Positions 53,341-64,000 of a DNA stretch of 64,000 bases are shown here, piece by piece. The DNA is taken from assembly GCF_029633865.1 (NCBI RefSeq), contig NC_079217.1, positions 38,523,635 to 38,587,634 of the forward strand, given 5' to 3'. The position numbers and the translations under genes are program-made. The notes beneath the pieces are model-generated. The model saw only the letters and a list, made by a program, of their open reading frames with translations. It searched no databases and was not told the origin of the DNA. The DNA is from Lampris incognitus (taxonomy: Eukaryota; Chordata; Actinopteri; Lampriformes; Lampridae). The stretch's first letter is position 1; the number at the start of each line of letters is the position of its first letter.

Positions 53341-55367
53341 AACCTTAATTTTTTCATAAATTGATCCATATCTGCCAGCCTGTCTGTATAATTGAATTGT
53401 CTTCATTATCTCCGCCACGCCGTTGCGTGTAGGTTGCGTGTAGATGTTATACGTTTGGTCACATGTGTGTGTCTGTCTGCGGCTAATCTCGCAAACCACT
53501 GGACCTATCAGCCTAATCCCCCCCCCCCCCGCACTGTTATGACTGTATGATGAAGTTGTAGTGAGTCACAAACCTTCGTAAAACGTTTGTTCTTGCTATC
53601 GCCGCTCCCTCTTTCCATCCACTCTCTAGCTCGCTCGACCAACGCTACTCTCCGTCGCTGCCCGCGCTGTCAACCGTGTGCAAGCGCAACTCACACCTAC
53701 TATGGTTGATTCAAATCGTGCAGTGATCGAAACCAAAACATTATGTATTCGGGTGAAAGTAAACGAGAAGTCAATCGTATTTCGCAAGCTAGCAAATCAT
53801 TCACCGCTGATCTCAGCACAGAAGAACTGGAGGAACACCGGATGACCAAAAAATAATTCGTCTTATTCACTTGGCCGCCACGCGGAAGTGCCATAGTATC
53901 CAATGTTAAAACGCCACTATAAAAATACAATTTCAAGAGTAGGATTAATCAGTCAGCTGGAAATCATATCAATAGCTACAGCAAAACATTTCCCATGGCT
54001 GAGCTGTGTTGTCTTACCGTTGTTTTATGGATGAAAGTCAATCAGCAGAGCAGCCATTCGCCTTGATTCATGTTATATCATGAAAACCGCGACAGTTAAA
54101 CACATTTGAAGTCTTATAAATGCTTTGAAATTATGATAGCTTGATCACTGTCATTTCATGTCAGACTTTGTCGTATTCATGCGAGGGTCCACCTAGGAGG
54201 CTGCACATCCACAGACTGACAGGCAAAACGTTTTAATTAGGTAGATTTTTTTTTTAGCTTGAAGCTATATATCATAAACTAGTTTTTTTTCATATTTCCA
54301 GTTCAATTGACTTGGGCGCTGTGCAAAAGTCTTATAATGGCAGGAAAAACACTTTTTTCTGTCTGTGTGTGCATATATTTCCCTTCTCTCAGTAGGCGAA
54401 AAAAGAGGGGGAGATACGTACACCTGGTGGAGATCACTCCTTTAGTTGAAAAATGCATCCCCACTTCATGATTTAGTAGCTTGCAGGTTTCCCATAAACT
54501 GGGTATTGGAATGGATCGTTTGTTATCAAGTTATCAAGTTTTACACGTTCATATGTAGACCGTGTTACAGCCTCTACCTTACCCCTCAGTTTCGTTTGGC
54601 TTTGCTCCGCAGAGAGCACATAGAAAGCCCCATCTAATTTCTAAAGTGAATTATGTAACAGAGAAATGGCTCACAGGTTAATCCTGCAGTAAGGTAAGAT
54701 CCTGTTAGGAGTCAGGAGTCATCTACTCCTGAGGTACAATCCAATGAATTCGACACATGTTGCAAGAGATACTAGAACAGGACAGTAAATATTAAAAGAT
54801 GTGTTTGTATCCAATGACCAGTGATTCATATTTAACATAAATCATATTACAGTATTCTCACTGACAAGATAGCCACACTGGACGGATTATGTGACACATC
54901 ACAGGATGTCACTACAGGATAACTGAATATGCTTGAGAAACAATATGATAAACACAATGTGATGTGTTTTTCACAATGTGAAAAACATACTTTTTGACTC
55001 ATTCTGCATCAAGCCCTCAGTAATTTCATACTGACTTTTTCTCTGTCCTTTGTCCAGTCTAAATGCTTTAATTCTTATAAGGCTCCACTATATTTTATGT
55101 TCCACTTTGTCAGAACAGTTTGATAAAAGGCATATGTATATATAATGTGGCTCAGTCAAACAAGGACACCAATAACATATGCAAATTTGACTGACTGATT
55201 GACTGACTTGCTGAATCTAGTATATTCCCAGATCAACCGATTGACTGAACAAAGGCCTGACTGAATTAATGACCAGCCGGCTGAGTCATTCTTTATGCCT
55301 GGCTGAATGTCTGGCATTCGGCACGGCAACCTCAAATTATGTAGGAGTAAAAGAAAGGCATACTTAC

Positions 55368-55465
55368 TGTGTGAAAGGATAGGTGAAGAGTCAGTCCTCT
55401 GCGGGCCTCGAGTGTGTGTAGGGGCAAGTGTGGCTGTTTGACTAAGAGTTTGTATACGATTCTCA
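55368..55465 (-). other. TAGLN: TAGLN non-coding exon 1 (predicted)
   Basis: On the minus strand a strong donor CACACA|GTAAGTA ends an exon at 55368. A TATA-like TTTTAAG (55498-55492) would place the start near 55465, giving about 100 bases of 5' UTR. Mammalian TAGLN likewise has a short non-coding first exon before a long intron. The start is inferred from the TATA position. Confidence 0.65.
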
Positions 55466-55491
55466 GGGTCCTCCCTCTGAAAAGTGCAGAC

Positions 55492-55498
55492 TTAAAAG
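55492..55498 (-). promoter_or_regulatory. TAGLN: TAGLN TATA-like box
   Basis: TTTTAAG on the minus strand within TCCTTTTAAGTCTG, about 30 bases before the predicted exon 1. Confidence 0.5.
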
Positions 55499-55528
55499 GA
55501 CCAGAAGAGGCCAAATGACTTCACCAGT

Positions 55529-55530
<2 letters not shown>

Positions 55531-55583
<53 letters not shown>
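55531..55583. repeat. (GA)n microsatellite in TAGLN promoter
   Basis: About 26 GA units between the TATA-like box and the proximal CArG box. Confidence 0.95.
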
Positions 55584-55586
<3 letters not shown>

Positions 55587-55628
55587 GACAGAAAGGAGGG
55601 TGAGAAGGAAGGAAAAAGGAAACTGCAT

Positions 55629-55638
55629 CCTTAAAAGG
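55629..55638 (-). promoter_or_regulatory. TAGLN: proximal CArG box (SRF site) of TAGLN
   Basis: CCTTAAAAGG is a perfect CC(A/T)6GG serum-response-factor site, about 165-175 bases upstream of the predicted start. Mammalian SM22-alpha promoters have a near CArG at a similar distance (from memory). Confidence 0.8.
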
Positions 55639-55650
55639 GCTTGGCCTTTC

Positions 55651-55653
55651 TCC

Positions 55654-55687
<34 letters not shown>

Positions 55688-55688
55688 G
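55651..55688. repeat. (CT)n microsatellite between the CArG boxes
   Basis: About 38 bp of CT with one G interruption. Confidence 0.93.
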
Positions 55689-55726
55689 TTGCTCTCTCGC
55701 TCTCTCGACCTGGTAAAAAAGCCAAG

Positions 55727-55736
55727 CCTTATTTGG
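55727..55736 (-). promoter_or_regulatory. TAGLN: distal CArG box (SRF site) of TAGLN
   Basis: CCTTATTTGG is a second perfect CC(A/T)6GG, 98 bases from the first and about 265-270 upstream of the predicted start, matching the two-CArG layout of the mammalian SM22-alpha promoter. Confidence 0.8.
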
Positions 55737-55839
55737 GTAGAGCGGTCTCATGGAGAGGGAGCAGCCAGACGGCTTTTGGTTTGGTCAGTAGGAATTCTAC
55801 AAATACTTTCACCACACCCCTCCCACTTCAAACTTACTG

Positions 55840-56365
55840 CAAGAGGGAGGGGAGGAGGGGCAGGGAGAGGGAGAGAAGGGAGAGAGTGAGAGGAGGAGGA
55901 GGGATGTAAACAGTAGGACACAGAGAGAGAGATGGGTGATGGAGAAAAGAAGAGGGGTAATAGAGGGCACAGCCCTAAGTTAATGTCCATACACTGCGTT
56001 GCCAAGGTCAAAAACCCAACAAAGGATATTTCCATGACACACACTTCTGCACTTCACTCCTCTTGCAGTTGATTTGCAAGTGTAGCTAAGTAGAAGGAAG
56101 AAATAGAAAAGGAAGGTAGGAAGGATGGAAGGGAGGAAGGAGCAAATGAAAGGATGGGAAGGAAGGAGCAAACAAACAAATCAAGTAAGAATGAAAGGAA
56201 GAGAAAAGGAAGAAAGGATGGAAGGAAGGAAAGAAGCACGGAAGAAGGATTTTAATGAGAGAAGGATAGAAGGAGTGAACAAACAAACAAATGAACAAAG
56301 ACAAACAAAGGAAGGACGGCAGGAAGTAAGGAAGGAACAAGGGAAGGACCAAACGGAGGAGAGCA
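55840..56365. repeat. purine-rich GGAAGGAA low-complexity tract
   Basis: Long A/G-rich block (GAGGGAG, then GGAAGGAAGGAGCAAA-type and AAACAAACAAA units). Open frames on both strands are low-complexity artefacts. Confidence 0.85.
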
Positions 56366-56503
56366 ATGTAGAAAAGGAATGGGGGAGTTTGACAGATATG
56401 GATAACAGGAATGGTGGCGTCACCACATCATCCAGACAGAGAACACCATTTAAGTCCTCTGTGTCCTGCATCCTCATCCACAGCTACACTCCCGCTGTGT
56501 AAA

Positions 56504-56507
<4 letters not shown>

Positions 56508-56534
<27 letters not shown>
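56508..56534. repeat. (GT)n microsatellite
   Basis: About 13 GT units upstream of TAGLN. Confidence 0.9.
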
Positions 56535-56801
56535 CCAGCAGATCTGCACAGGGCAGTCTTGGCTTATTGTATCATTCATCTTTAGCCATAGGTGATGTCA
56601 GCTAGTCTTCCCTCACCTTTCGGATGTGCCACAGAGCCTATGATGGTATTAAACTGAAGAAATTATTGTTCACCAAACATGACATTCCTCAGCAGCAATT
56701 GAACACCATATGGATCTAAGTAAGTATTAATATCAATGAGGTGTGAGAGAAAAGGCTCAGATTCATACCATGCAGTAAATCCAATACCGGCCTAACTCAC
56801 A

Positions 56802-58441
56802 TACAGTGCATCCAGAAAGTATTCACACCCCTTCACTTTCACCACATTTTATGTTACAGCCTTATTCCAAAATGGATTAAATTCCTTTTTTTTCTCATCA
56901 ATCTACACACAATACCCCATAAGGAAAAAGCGAAAAAGGTTTTGTAGAAATTTTTGCAAATTTATTAAAAATAAAAAACTGAAATACTGCATGTACATAA
57001 GTATTCACATCCTTTGCTATGACACTCAAAATTGAGCTCAGGTTCATCTTGTTTCCACCGATCATCCTTGAGATGTTTCTACATCTTGATTGGAGTCCAC
57101 CTGTAGTAAATTCAATTGATTGGACATGATTTGGAAAGGCACACACCTGTCTATATAAGGTCCCACTGTTGACAGTGCATGTCAGAACAGAAACCAAGCC
57201 ATGAAGTCAAAGGAATTGTCTGTGGACCTCCGAGACAGGATTGTATCGAGGCACAGATCTGGGGAAGGGTGCAAAAACAGTTCTACAGCTTTGAAGGTCC
57301 CGAAGAGCACAGTGGTCTCCATCATTCATAAATGGAAGAAGTTTGGATCCACCAGGACTCTTCCTAGAGCTGGCCGCCCAGCCAAACTGAGCAATCGGGG
57401 GAGAAGGGCCTTGGTTAGGGAGGTGACCAAGAACCCGATGGTCACTCTGACAGAGCTGCAGCGTTCCTCTGTGGAGATGGGAGAACCTTCCAGAAGGACA
57501 ACCATCTCTGCAGCACTCCGCCAATCAGGCCTTTATGGTAGAGTGGCCAGACGGAAGCCTCTGCTCAGTAAAAGGCACATGACAGCCTGCTTGGAGTTTG
57601 CCAGAAAGCACCTAAAGGACTCTCAGACCATGAGAAACAAGATTCTCTGGTCTGATGAAACCAAGATTGAACGCTTTGGCCTGAATGCCAAACGTCACGT
57701 CTGGAGGAAACCAGGCACCTCTCATCACCTTGCTAATACCATCCCTACAGTGAAGCACGGTGGTGGCAGCATCATGCTGTGGGGATGTTTTTCAGCGGCA
57801 GGAACTGGGAGACTAGTCAGGATCGAGGGAAAGATGAATGGAGCAAAGTACAGAGAGATCCTTGATTAAAACCTGCTCCAGAGCGCTCAGGACCTCAGAC
57901 TGGGGCGAAGGTTTACCTTTCAACACGACAACGACCCTAAGGACACAGCCAAGACAACGAAGGAGTGGCTTCAGGACAAGTCTGTGAATGTCCTTGAGTG
58001 GCCCAGCCAAAGCCCAGACTTGAACCCCATTGAACATCTCTGGAAAGACCTGAAAATAGCTGTGCAGCGATGCACCCCATCTAACCTTACAGAGCTCGAG
58101 AGGATCTGCAGAGAAGAATGGGAGAAATATCCCAAATATAGGTGTGCCAAGCTTGTAACTTCAGACCCAAGAAGACTTGAGGCTGTAATCGCTGCCAAGG
58201 GTGCCTCAACCAAGTACTGAGTAAAGGATGTGAAAACTTATGTACATGCAATATTTCAGTTTTTTATTTTTATTAAATCTGCAAAAAAATTCTACAATAC
58301 CTTTTTCACTTTTGTCATTATGGGGTATTGTGTGTAGATTGATGAGAAAAAAAAGGAATTTAATCCATTTTGGAATAAGGCTGTAACATAAAAAAATGTG
58401 GGGAAAGTGAAGGGGTGTGAATACTTTCCAGATGCACTGTA
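56802..58441 (+). mobile_element. Tc1-like transposon 4
   Basis: TA-bounded ends TACAGTGCATCCAGAAAGTA (56802) and the inverse ...TACTTTCCAGATGCACTGTA (58441), with inverted repeats of about 200 bp, including the inner ATCAATCTACACACAATACC. Length is 1.64 kb. It carries a transposase on the plus strand. Ends are well preserved. It lies upstream of TAGLN. Confidence 0.96.
57201..58220 (+). pseudogene. Tc1 transposase 4, one premature stop
   Basis: 339 codons from MKSKELSVDLRDRIVSRHRS to KGASTKY with a single in-frame TAA at 57867-57869, and no frameshift. N-terminal paired-like helix-turn-helix, a basic GRPAKL hinge, then catalytic acids in [23 protein letters not shown] and [18 protein letters not shown] differs from the usual QDNDPKH next to the second Asp. 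It belongs to the fish/salmonid Tc1 group that includes the ancestors of Sleeping Beauty (related, not identical). Confidence 0.93.
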
Positions 58442-59302
58442 GTTCTATTAAACTCACTGAAGAAATGGTTTTCATGTCTCAGTGTGCATGTGTGTGTGAG
58501 TGTGTGTGTGTGCAGGAGCATGGGTAAAATTATATACACTGTCAGTTGTGTGTGTATGTTTGTCAGCTCTCCAGCTTGTACATTGGTATGTGTTTATGCC
58601 ACTAAAGACATTTTCTTACCCCCCAGCCATGCTTTGATTTATAATCAGGTATAATGGAGTGCCATGGAAGGCACATGTTTACAGTGCTACACAATGTCAT
58701 CATAGGCCAGGGGCTTTATGATATGACTCATGTCTAAATAAATATTTGAAGTCTGGACATCTACCCATTTTCATTGCTAGCATATGGATGTCCGAGTGTG
58801 TGTGTGTGTGTGTGTAAAATGGGCCGAACATTAAAGTAATGTAAACTGAGAATTAAAAGTTTGTCAATTATTAAAAGCCACTTTTATTTTGCTCAAATTA
58901 AATCCCCTCACAATTTTACACTTTTTTCATGTGCAAAATGCAAGTTGTTGAGGCGTGGTTTCACTATTGCACTTGTGTAGTTTGCTTTGATGTGTATTTG
59001 CATGCTTTTGTGTTTCCTCAATATGTACATTATGTGTGTTTTCGAGTGTTTTAGTGTGCTTGTGTACATGTGTGCGTTACGTCATAACATATTTTGCTTG
59101 AAAACATGGGCTCCTAAAGACCTGGGGTCTTGACAACAGAAAAGCTTTATGAACCAGCGTCCGAAGCGCCATCGTCACACAGAGTACTAGTATGTTTCCA
59201 TGAGCCCCGCAGTCCCAGCTGGGCAGTTGAAATAAAACTGACTCATTTATGGACTCGAGGTCATAAACTTGAAGAGCTTCTCTCTCTTCTTCTGTTCCTC
59301 TG
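58442..59302 (-). other. probable 3' UTR of the C1q-like gene and intergenic sequence
   Basis: No ORF of note. Short GT runs at 58797-58815. TTTATT on plus (AATAAA on minus) at 58883-58888 could be the poly(A) signal of the C1q-like exon. Confidence 0.4.
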
Positions 59303-59434
59303 CTACTCTTCTTCATAGGGGTAAAGGAAGTGTCCGGAGAAGATGTTGTCCCCTCTGGTGTCCCCACAAAGGTTCCTGCCAGACAACAGCTGCATGTATG
59401 CCTGGCCACCTCGCCGTAGAGCCACCAACACCAC
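59303..59434 (-). CDS. last coding exon of a C1q-domain protein
   Basis: Minus-strand acceptor TGTGTTGCAG (AG at 59436-59435), then 43 codons VVLVALRRGGQAYMQLLSGR NLCGDTRGDN IFSGHFLYPYEEE and TAG (59305-59303). A strand of small and hydrophobic residues, a short loop, and a terminal F-S-G-x-x-L-Y-P is the usual end of a C1q/TNF-like domain. Earlier exons are not visible and probably lie beyond the window or past the RTE copy. It could be a C1q/TNF-related or EMILIN/cerebellin-type protein. It is on the same strand as TAGLN. A decayed fragment cannot be excluded. Confidence 0.6.
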   Translation of the reverse strand: MVLVALRRGGQAYMQLLSGRNLCGDTRGDNIFSGHFLYPYEEE

Positions 59435-59639
59435 CTGCAACACACACATTCAACACTGTCTGACAAATCTGGCTTATTCATTAGTGTAACCTGGTTATTA
59501 CATGAACTGACAACAGATACTGCATTAGAAAGAAGTTACAAATGATCTTTTTTAATTTGCTCACAGCAATGATTTATAGCCATCACTTATCGATACTGTC
59601 ACTCAGTTTATGTTCTTTTTTTTTTTTTGCCTCCTTACA

Positions 59640-59893
59640 TTTATTTATTGTTCTATTAGGGGTCTAAGCAGCGAAGGTGTGGGAACACTATTGTTTTAGT
59701 TCCCATTCTTTCTTCTTTCTTTCTTACGATTTTTCTCCGCTAAAAGTGTTTGGGCAACCAACACTGTAGGACCCAAAAACATGAAAACTGGGAGGTGGAT
59801 TGCAAATGCCACCCTCTACTCAGGCACATAAAATGACCCCATTGACCTCAAGGTGGCACTGTACTAATCAGGTTTATGTTTTTACGATTATTT
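59640..59893 (+). repeat. dispersed repeat, left part (split by RTE copy 2)
   Basis: Sequence around GGTCTAAGCAGCGAAGGTGT, GACCTCAAGGTGGCACTGTA and GTTTTTACGATTATTTG resembles a non-coding repeat I have seen often in teleost genomes. It continues after the RTE element at 63001. Confidence 0.5.
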
Positions 59894-62800
59894 GCGATCA
59901 AACCCAGCCGGTGAGGATGCATAAGCCAGTGCATTCTTTGTGCCGGTCCCAAGCCCGGACAAATGGGGAGGGTTGCGTCAGGAAGGGCATCCGGCGTAAA
60001 ATCTTTGCCAAATCAAATATGCGGATCATAAATAAGATTTCCATACCGGATTGGTTGAGGCCCGGGTTACCAACGACCGCCACCGGTACTGATAACCAGC
60101 AGGGTGCCGGTGGAAACTATGCTACTGTTGGGTGAAGGAGAAGGAGAGGGGGAAGGCATGTCCAGAGGCAGCTAGAGAGGAGGAAGGGTAGGCGTGTGGA
60201 GATGAGAGTCGGAACTTTGAATGTTGGCTGATATGATGGAAAGAAGAAAGGTAGGCATACCGTGTGTGCAAGAGACCAGGTGGAAGGGGAGTAAGGCCAG
60301 GAGTATCGGAGGTGGGTTCAAACTCTTCCACCATGGTGTGAATGGGAGGAGTAATGGGGTAGGGGTAATTCTGAAGGAAGAGTATGTTAAGAGCGTGCTG
60401 GAGGTGAAGAGAGTGTCAGACAGAGTGATGAGTATGGAGCTGGAAATCGAAGGTGTATTGATGAATGTTATCAGCACATATGCCCCGCAAGTTGGGTGTG
60501 AGATGGACGAAAAAGAAGAATTCTGGAGTGAGTTGGACGACGTGGTGGAGAGGGTACCCAAGGAGGAGAAAGTGGTGATTGGAGCGGACTTAAATGGACA
60601 TGTTGGTGAAGGGAACAGAGGTGATGAGGAGGTGATGGGAAGGTATGGAGTCAAGGAGAGAAATGTGGAAGGACAGATGGTGGTCGATTTTGTGAAATGG
60701 CTGTGGCGAATACATATTTCAAGAAGAGGGAGGAACATAGGGTGATGTACAAGAGTGGAGGAAAGTGCACACAGGTGGACTATATCTTATGTAGAAGGCA
60801 CGATCTAAAAGGGATTGGAGACTGCAAGGTGGTGACAGCGGAGAACGTAACTAGGCAGCATTGGATGGTGGTCTGTAGGATGACTTTGGAGACCAAGAAG
60901 AGGAAGTGAGTGAAGACACAGCCGAAGATCAAATGGTGGAAGTTGAAGAAGGAAGACTGTTGTGTGGAGTTCAGGCAGGAGTTAAGACAGGCACTGGGTG
61001 GTAGTGAAGAGTTGCCAGATGGCTGGGCAACCACTGCAGAAATAGTGAGGGAGACAGCTAGGAAGGTACTTGGTGTGTCATCAGGACAGAGGAAGGAAGA
61101 CAAGGAGACTTGGTGGTGGAATGAGGAAGTACAGCAAATTATACAGAGGAAAAGGTTGGCAAAGAAAAAGTGGGATAGTCAGAGAGATGAAGAAAGTGGA
61201 CAGGAGTAAAAGGAGATGCAGCATAAAGCAAAGAGCGAGGTGGCAAAGGCAAAGGAAAAGGCGTATGGTGAGTTGTATGACAGGTTAGACACTAAGGAAG
61301 GAGAAAAGGACTTGCACTGATGGGCTAGACAGAGGGACCAAGCTGCAAAGGATGTGCAGCAAGTTAGGGCGATCAAGGATAGAGATGGAAATGTGCTGAC
61401 AAGCGAGGAGTGTGCTGAGAAGGTGGAAGGAGTACTTTGAGGTGCTGATGAATGAAGAGAATGAGAGAGAGAAGTTTGAATAATGTAGGGATAGTGAATC
61501 AGGAAGTTCAGTGGATTAACAAGGAGCAAGTGAGGGCAGCTATGAAGAGGATGAAGAGTGGAAAGGCAGTTGGTCCTGATGACATACCTGTGGAGGCATG
61601 GAGATGTTTAGGAGAGATGGCAGTGGAGTTTTTAACTAGATTGTTTAACACAATCTTGGAAAGTGAGAGGATGCCTGAGGAGTGGAGAAGAAGCATACTG
61701 GTACCAATTTTCAAGAACAAGGGCGATGTGCAGAACTGTAGCAACTACAGAGATATAAAGTTGATCAGCCACAGCATGAAGATTTGGGGAAAAGTAATAG
61801 AAGCTAGGTTAAGAGGAGAGGTGATGATCAGCGAGCAGCAGTATGGTTTCATGCCATGAAAGAGCACCACAGATGCGATGTTTGTTTTGAGAATGTTGAT
61901 TGAGAAGTATAGAGAAGGCCAGAAAGAGTTGCATTGTGTCTTTGTAGATTTAGAGAAAGCTTATGACAGAGTGCCGAGAGAGGAGGTGTGGTATTGTATG
62001 AGGAAGTCAGGAGTTGCAGAGAAGTATGTAGGAGTGGTGCAGGATACGTATGAGGGAAGTGTGACAATGGTGAGGTGTGTGGTTGGAATGACAGATGGGT
62101 TCAAGGTGGAGGTCGGATTACATCAAGGATCGGTTCTGAGCCCTTTCTTGTTTGCAATGGTGATGGACAGGTTGATGGTCAAGATCAGGCAGGAGTCTCC
62201 ATGGACGATGATGTTCGCAGATTACATTGTGATCTGTAGCGAGAGTAGGATGCAGGTTGAGGAGAGCCTGGAGAGGTAGAGGTGTGCACTGGAGAGAAGA
62301 GGAATGAAAGTCAGCAGGAGCAAGACGGAATACCTATGCGCGAATGAGAGGGAGGACAGTGGGATGGTCAGGATGCAAGGAGTGGAGGTGACAAAGGCAT
62401 TTGAATTTAAATACTTGGGGTCAACTATCCAAAGTAACGGGGAGTGCAGTAGAGAGGTGAAGAAGGGAGTGCAGGCAGGGTTGGAGTGGGTGGAAAAGAG
62501 TGTCAGGAGTGATTTGTGACAGAAGGGTACCAGCAAGAGTTAAAGGGAAGGTTTACAAGATGGGTGTGAGACCAGCTATGGTGTATATGATTTGGAGACA
62601 GTGGCACTGATGAAAAGACAGGAGGCGGAGCTGGAGGTGGCAGAGTTGAAGATGCTAAGATTTTCACTGAGAAGAACGAAGGAGGACAGGATTAGGAACG
62701 ATTATATTAGAGGGACCGCTCAGGTTGGACGGTTTGGAGACAAAGCAAGAGAGGCAAGATTGAGATGGCTTGGACATGTGTGGAGGAGAGATGCTGGTTA

Positions 62801-63000
62801 TATTGGGAGAAGGATACTGAATATGGAGCTGCCAGGAAAGAGGAAAAGAGGAAGACCAAAGAGGAGGTTTATGGATGTGGTGAGGGAGAACATGCAGGTG
62901 GCTGGTGTGACAGAGGAAAATGCAGAAGACAGGAAGAAATGGAAACGGATGATCCGCTGTGGCGGCCCCTAACGGGAGCAGCCGAAAGTAGTAGTAGTAG
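59894..63000 (+). mobile_element. RTE-type LINE (copy 2), full length but decayed
   Basis: Flanked by ATGTTTTTACGATTATTT (59876-59893) and ATGTTTTTGCGATTATTT (63001-63018), an 18-bp target-site duplication with one mismatch. 3107 bp, same family as 32224-35339 but opposite orientation, ending AAAGTAGTAGTAGTAG. The 5' end has about 25 extra bases relative to copy 1. Confidence 0.93.
60001..62972 (+). pseudogene. RTE ORF (copy 2), multiple stops and shifts
   Basis: Readable pieces in order: endonuclease (RRKVGIPCVQETRWKGSKAR, VVIGADLNGHVGEGN, TQVDYILCRR), central region, RT (SGKAVGPDDIPVEAW, VFVDLEKAYDRVPREE, LHQGSVLSPFLF) and the C-terminal WLGHVWRRD. A stop in AAGAGGAAGTGA (60907), stops near 61209, 61320 and 62277, and frameshifts near 60220 and 60700 inactivate it. 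The catalytic motif reads FADY in place of FADD. Confidence 0.9.
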
Positions 63001-63640
63001 ATGTTTTTGCGATTATTTTGATAACGGCTTGACCTAGCATAAAAATTCTTTCATTATTTTAATCTCTCAAGTCATTTGCACCTTTACTTTGGTCTAAAAA
63101 TGTCAAATGTTGCATTTTTTCTCTATTTTCTCAAAATCCTGTTTTCGACCTCTTGTCTGAAATCGCTAGGCCAAACGTTTCAAAACTTAGGTTCATTTAC
63201 ATACTTTGCTGATCTTAAGTTGTTAAAGAAATTTCAATATGTCAATCAACTTCAATTATACAAGCCAATCAATTTTTATCAAAATAGCAAATTTTCAAAA
63301 AATGTGCAATAACTCACGAACGCATTGAGATATAAACCTGAAATTTGAGATAAACGTTCAGGAGTTTTCACTAAGCGTACATATTAAAGCACATTGTGCT
63401 TCACCTCTGGGGTCCCACAAATGTTAACATTTTATATCTCATAATTAGCAGTGCTGATTTGAATGACATTTTTTCCACATGTTCTACGATCATGTTCAAC
63501 TCGTTTTATAAAGTTCGGTTGTGGTTGGCAAAAAGAAGACTGGTTTATGAGCATAAATCACATTTTCATCAATATTGCACTCAAACCTTCCAAAAATCAT
63601 TTAATTTTCACTGTACAGAGCTGAAACTTTTTCAGTACAT
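63001..63640 (+). repeat. dispersed repeat, right part
   Basis: Begins with the target-site copy and continues ATAACGGCTTGACCTAGCAT and TGCAATAACTCACGAACGCA, matching the left part's family as I remember it. Open frames have no recognisable protein. Confidence 0.5.
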
Positions 63641-64000
63641 CCACTGATGTGCGGGGAAAGTTTGCCTCATTGCAACCTATGATCAATTCAGAAGGTCGTC
63701 ACTCTATATTTTTTAAAATGTGCAAAATCAATTAATATCTATACCTCCACAAGTCTTCATTTAAATGCCACCAAAATTGACACAGACATTCTTTAGATAC
63801 TAGATACCGCTGTCATGGTTGTATGGTCTGGGTCATCAAGGCTCACCTGTTCCCTATCCCGATTAGTATTTCGGCTCACCTGCACCCCATTTACCTGAGT
63901 AACCCTAATTGCCCCATTTACCTGATTGCCCTGGCTGTACTCACCTGACCCCCAGTCCCTCATTTGGCTTGCGATTCCTGCTCACCTGTTCCCCATTTCC
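63641..64000. other. right-edge sequence with repeated CTCACCTG motifs
   Basis: CTCACCTG or TTACCTG recurs six times between 63843 and 63990 (for example CTCACCTGTTCCCTATCC, CTCACCTGTTCCCCATTTCC). It may be the edge of another repeat continuing beyond the window. No gene seen. Confidence 0.4.

Larger units (their letters stand above)
49565..55367 (-). other. TAGLN: TAGLN intron 1 (5.8 kb)
   Basis: A long first intron between the non-coding exon and the ATG exon, as in mammalian TAGLN. Contains (GA)n 49607-49654, (TG)n/(TA)n 50061-50137, (CT)n 51418-51503 and a hairpin-plus-tRNA-like repeat 52928-53340. The rest shows no ORF or RNA gene that I can support. A near-CArG CTTATAAGG lies at about 55076. 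Confidence 0.75.

Noticed and set aside
56125-56502. 125-codon Lys/Glu/Arg-rich ORF upstream of TAGLN
   Set aside because: Translation of a GGAAGGAA purine tract, with open frames on both strands; no coding signal.

Overview
This is vertebrate nuclear DNA from a ray-finned (teleost) fish. Split coding exons with GT/AG junctions encode vertebrate proteins. Between them lie teleost-type repeats: Tc1-like transposons with about 200-bp inverted ends, BEL, Ty3/gypsy, RTE and Tx1-like retroelements, hAT transposons, tRNA-derived SINEs and long dinucleotide microsatellites. There is no sign of bacterial or viral genome organisation.

Genes. The plus strand carries all 16 coding exons of proprotein convertase subtilisin/kexin type 7 (PCSK7), 4938-44957, which join in frame into a 782-residue prediction. 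The minus strand carries transgelin (TAGLN), with four coding exons (49555 down to 46936, 197 residues) and a probable non-coding first exon ending at 55368. The genes are tail to tail, as I recall PCSK7 and TAGLN are in mammals, and their predicted poly(A) signals are only about 0.4-0.5 kb apart. Upstream of TAGLN, on the same strand, is the apparent last coding exon of a C1q-domain protein (59434-59303).

Layout. 1-1.73 kb: decayed Ty3/gypsy element running off the left edge. 1.9-3.2 kb: LINE remnant and a local tandem duplication. 3.75-4.19 kb: a MITE. 4.9-45 kb: PCSK7, swollen by two nested transposon clusters. Intron 1 (14.5 kb) holds a Tc1 element split by a second Tc1 and by a 9.9-kb BEL element, which is itself split by a hAT transposon. 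Intron 10 (12.3 kb) holds a Tx1-like LINE split by a hAT element, which is itself split by a Tc1 and by a full-length RTE LINE with an uninterrupted ORF. 46-55.5 kb: TAGLN, with a SINE filling most of its last intron. 55.4-55.8 kb: TAGLN promoter region with two perfect CArG boxes. 56.8-58.4 kb: a Tc1 with one premature stop. 59.3-59.4 kb: C1q exon. 59.9-63.0 kb: a second, decayed RTE copy inserted in an older dispersed repeat.

No CRISPR array, operon, bacterial gene or new defence-like system is present. The interest lies in the nested insertions, whose target-site duplications and interrupted reading frames give an insertion order; a LINE sitting directly against the 3' splice site of PCSK7 exon 11; the TAGLN CArG promoter with embedded microsatellites; and several long perfect palindromes and hairpins. 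All calls were made by reading the sequence; no database search or alignment was run.
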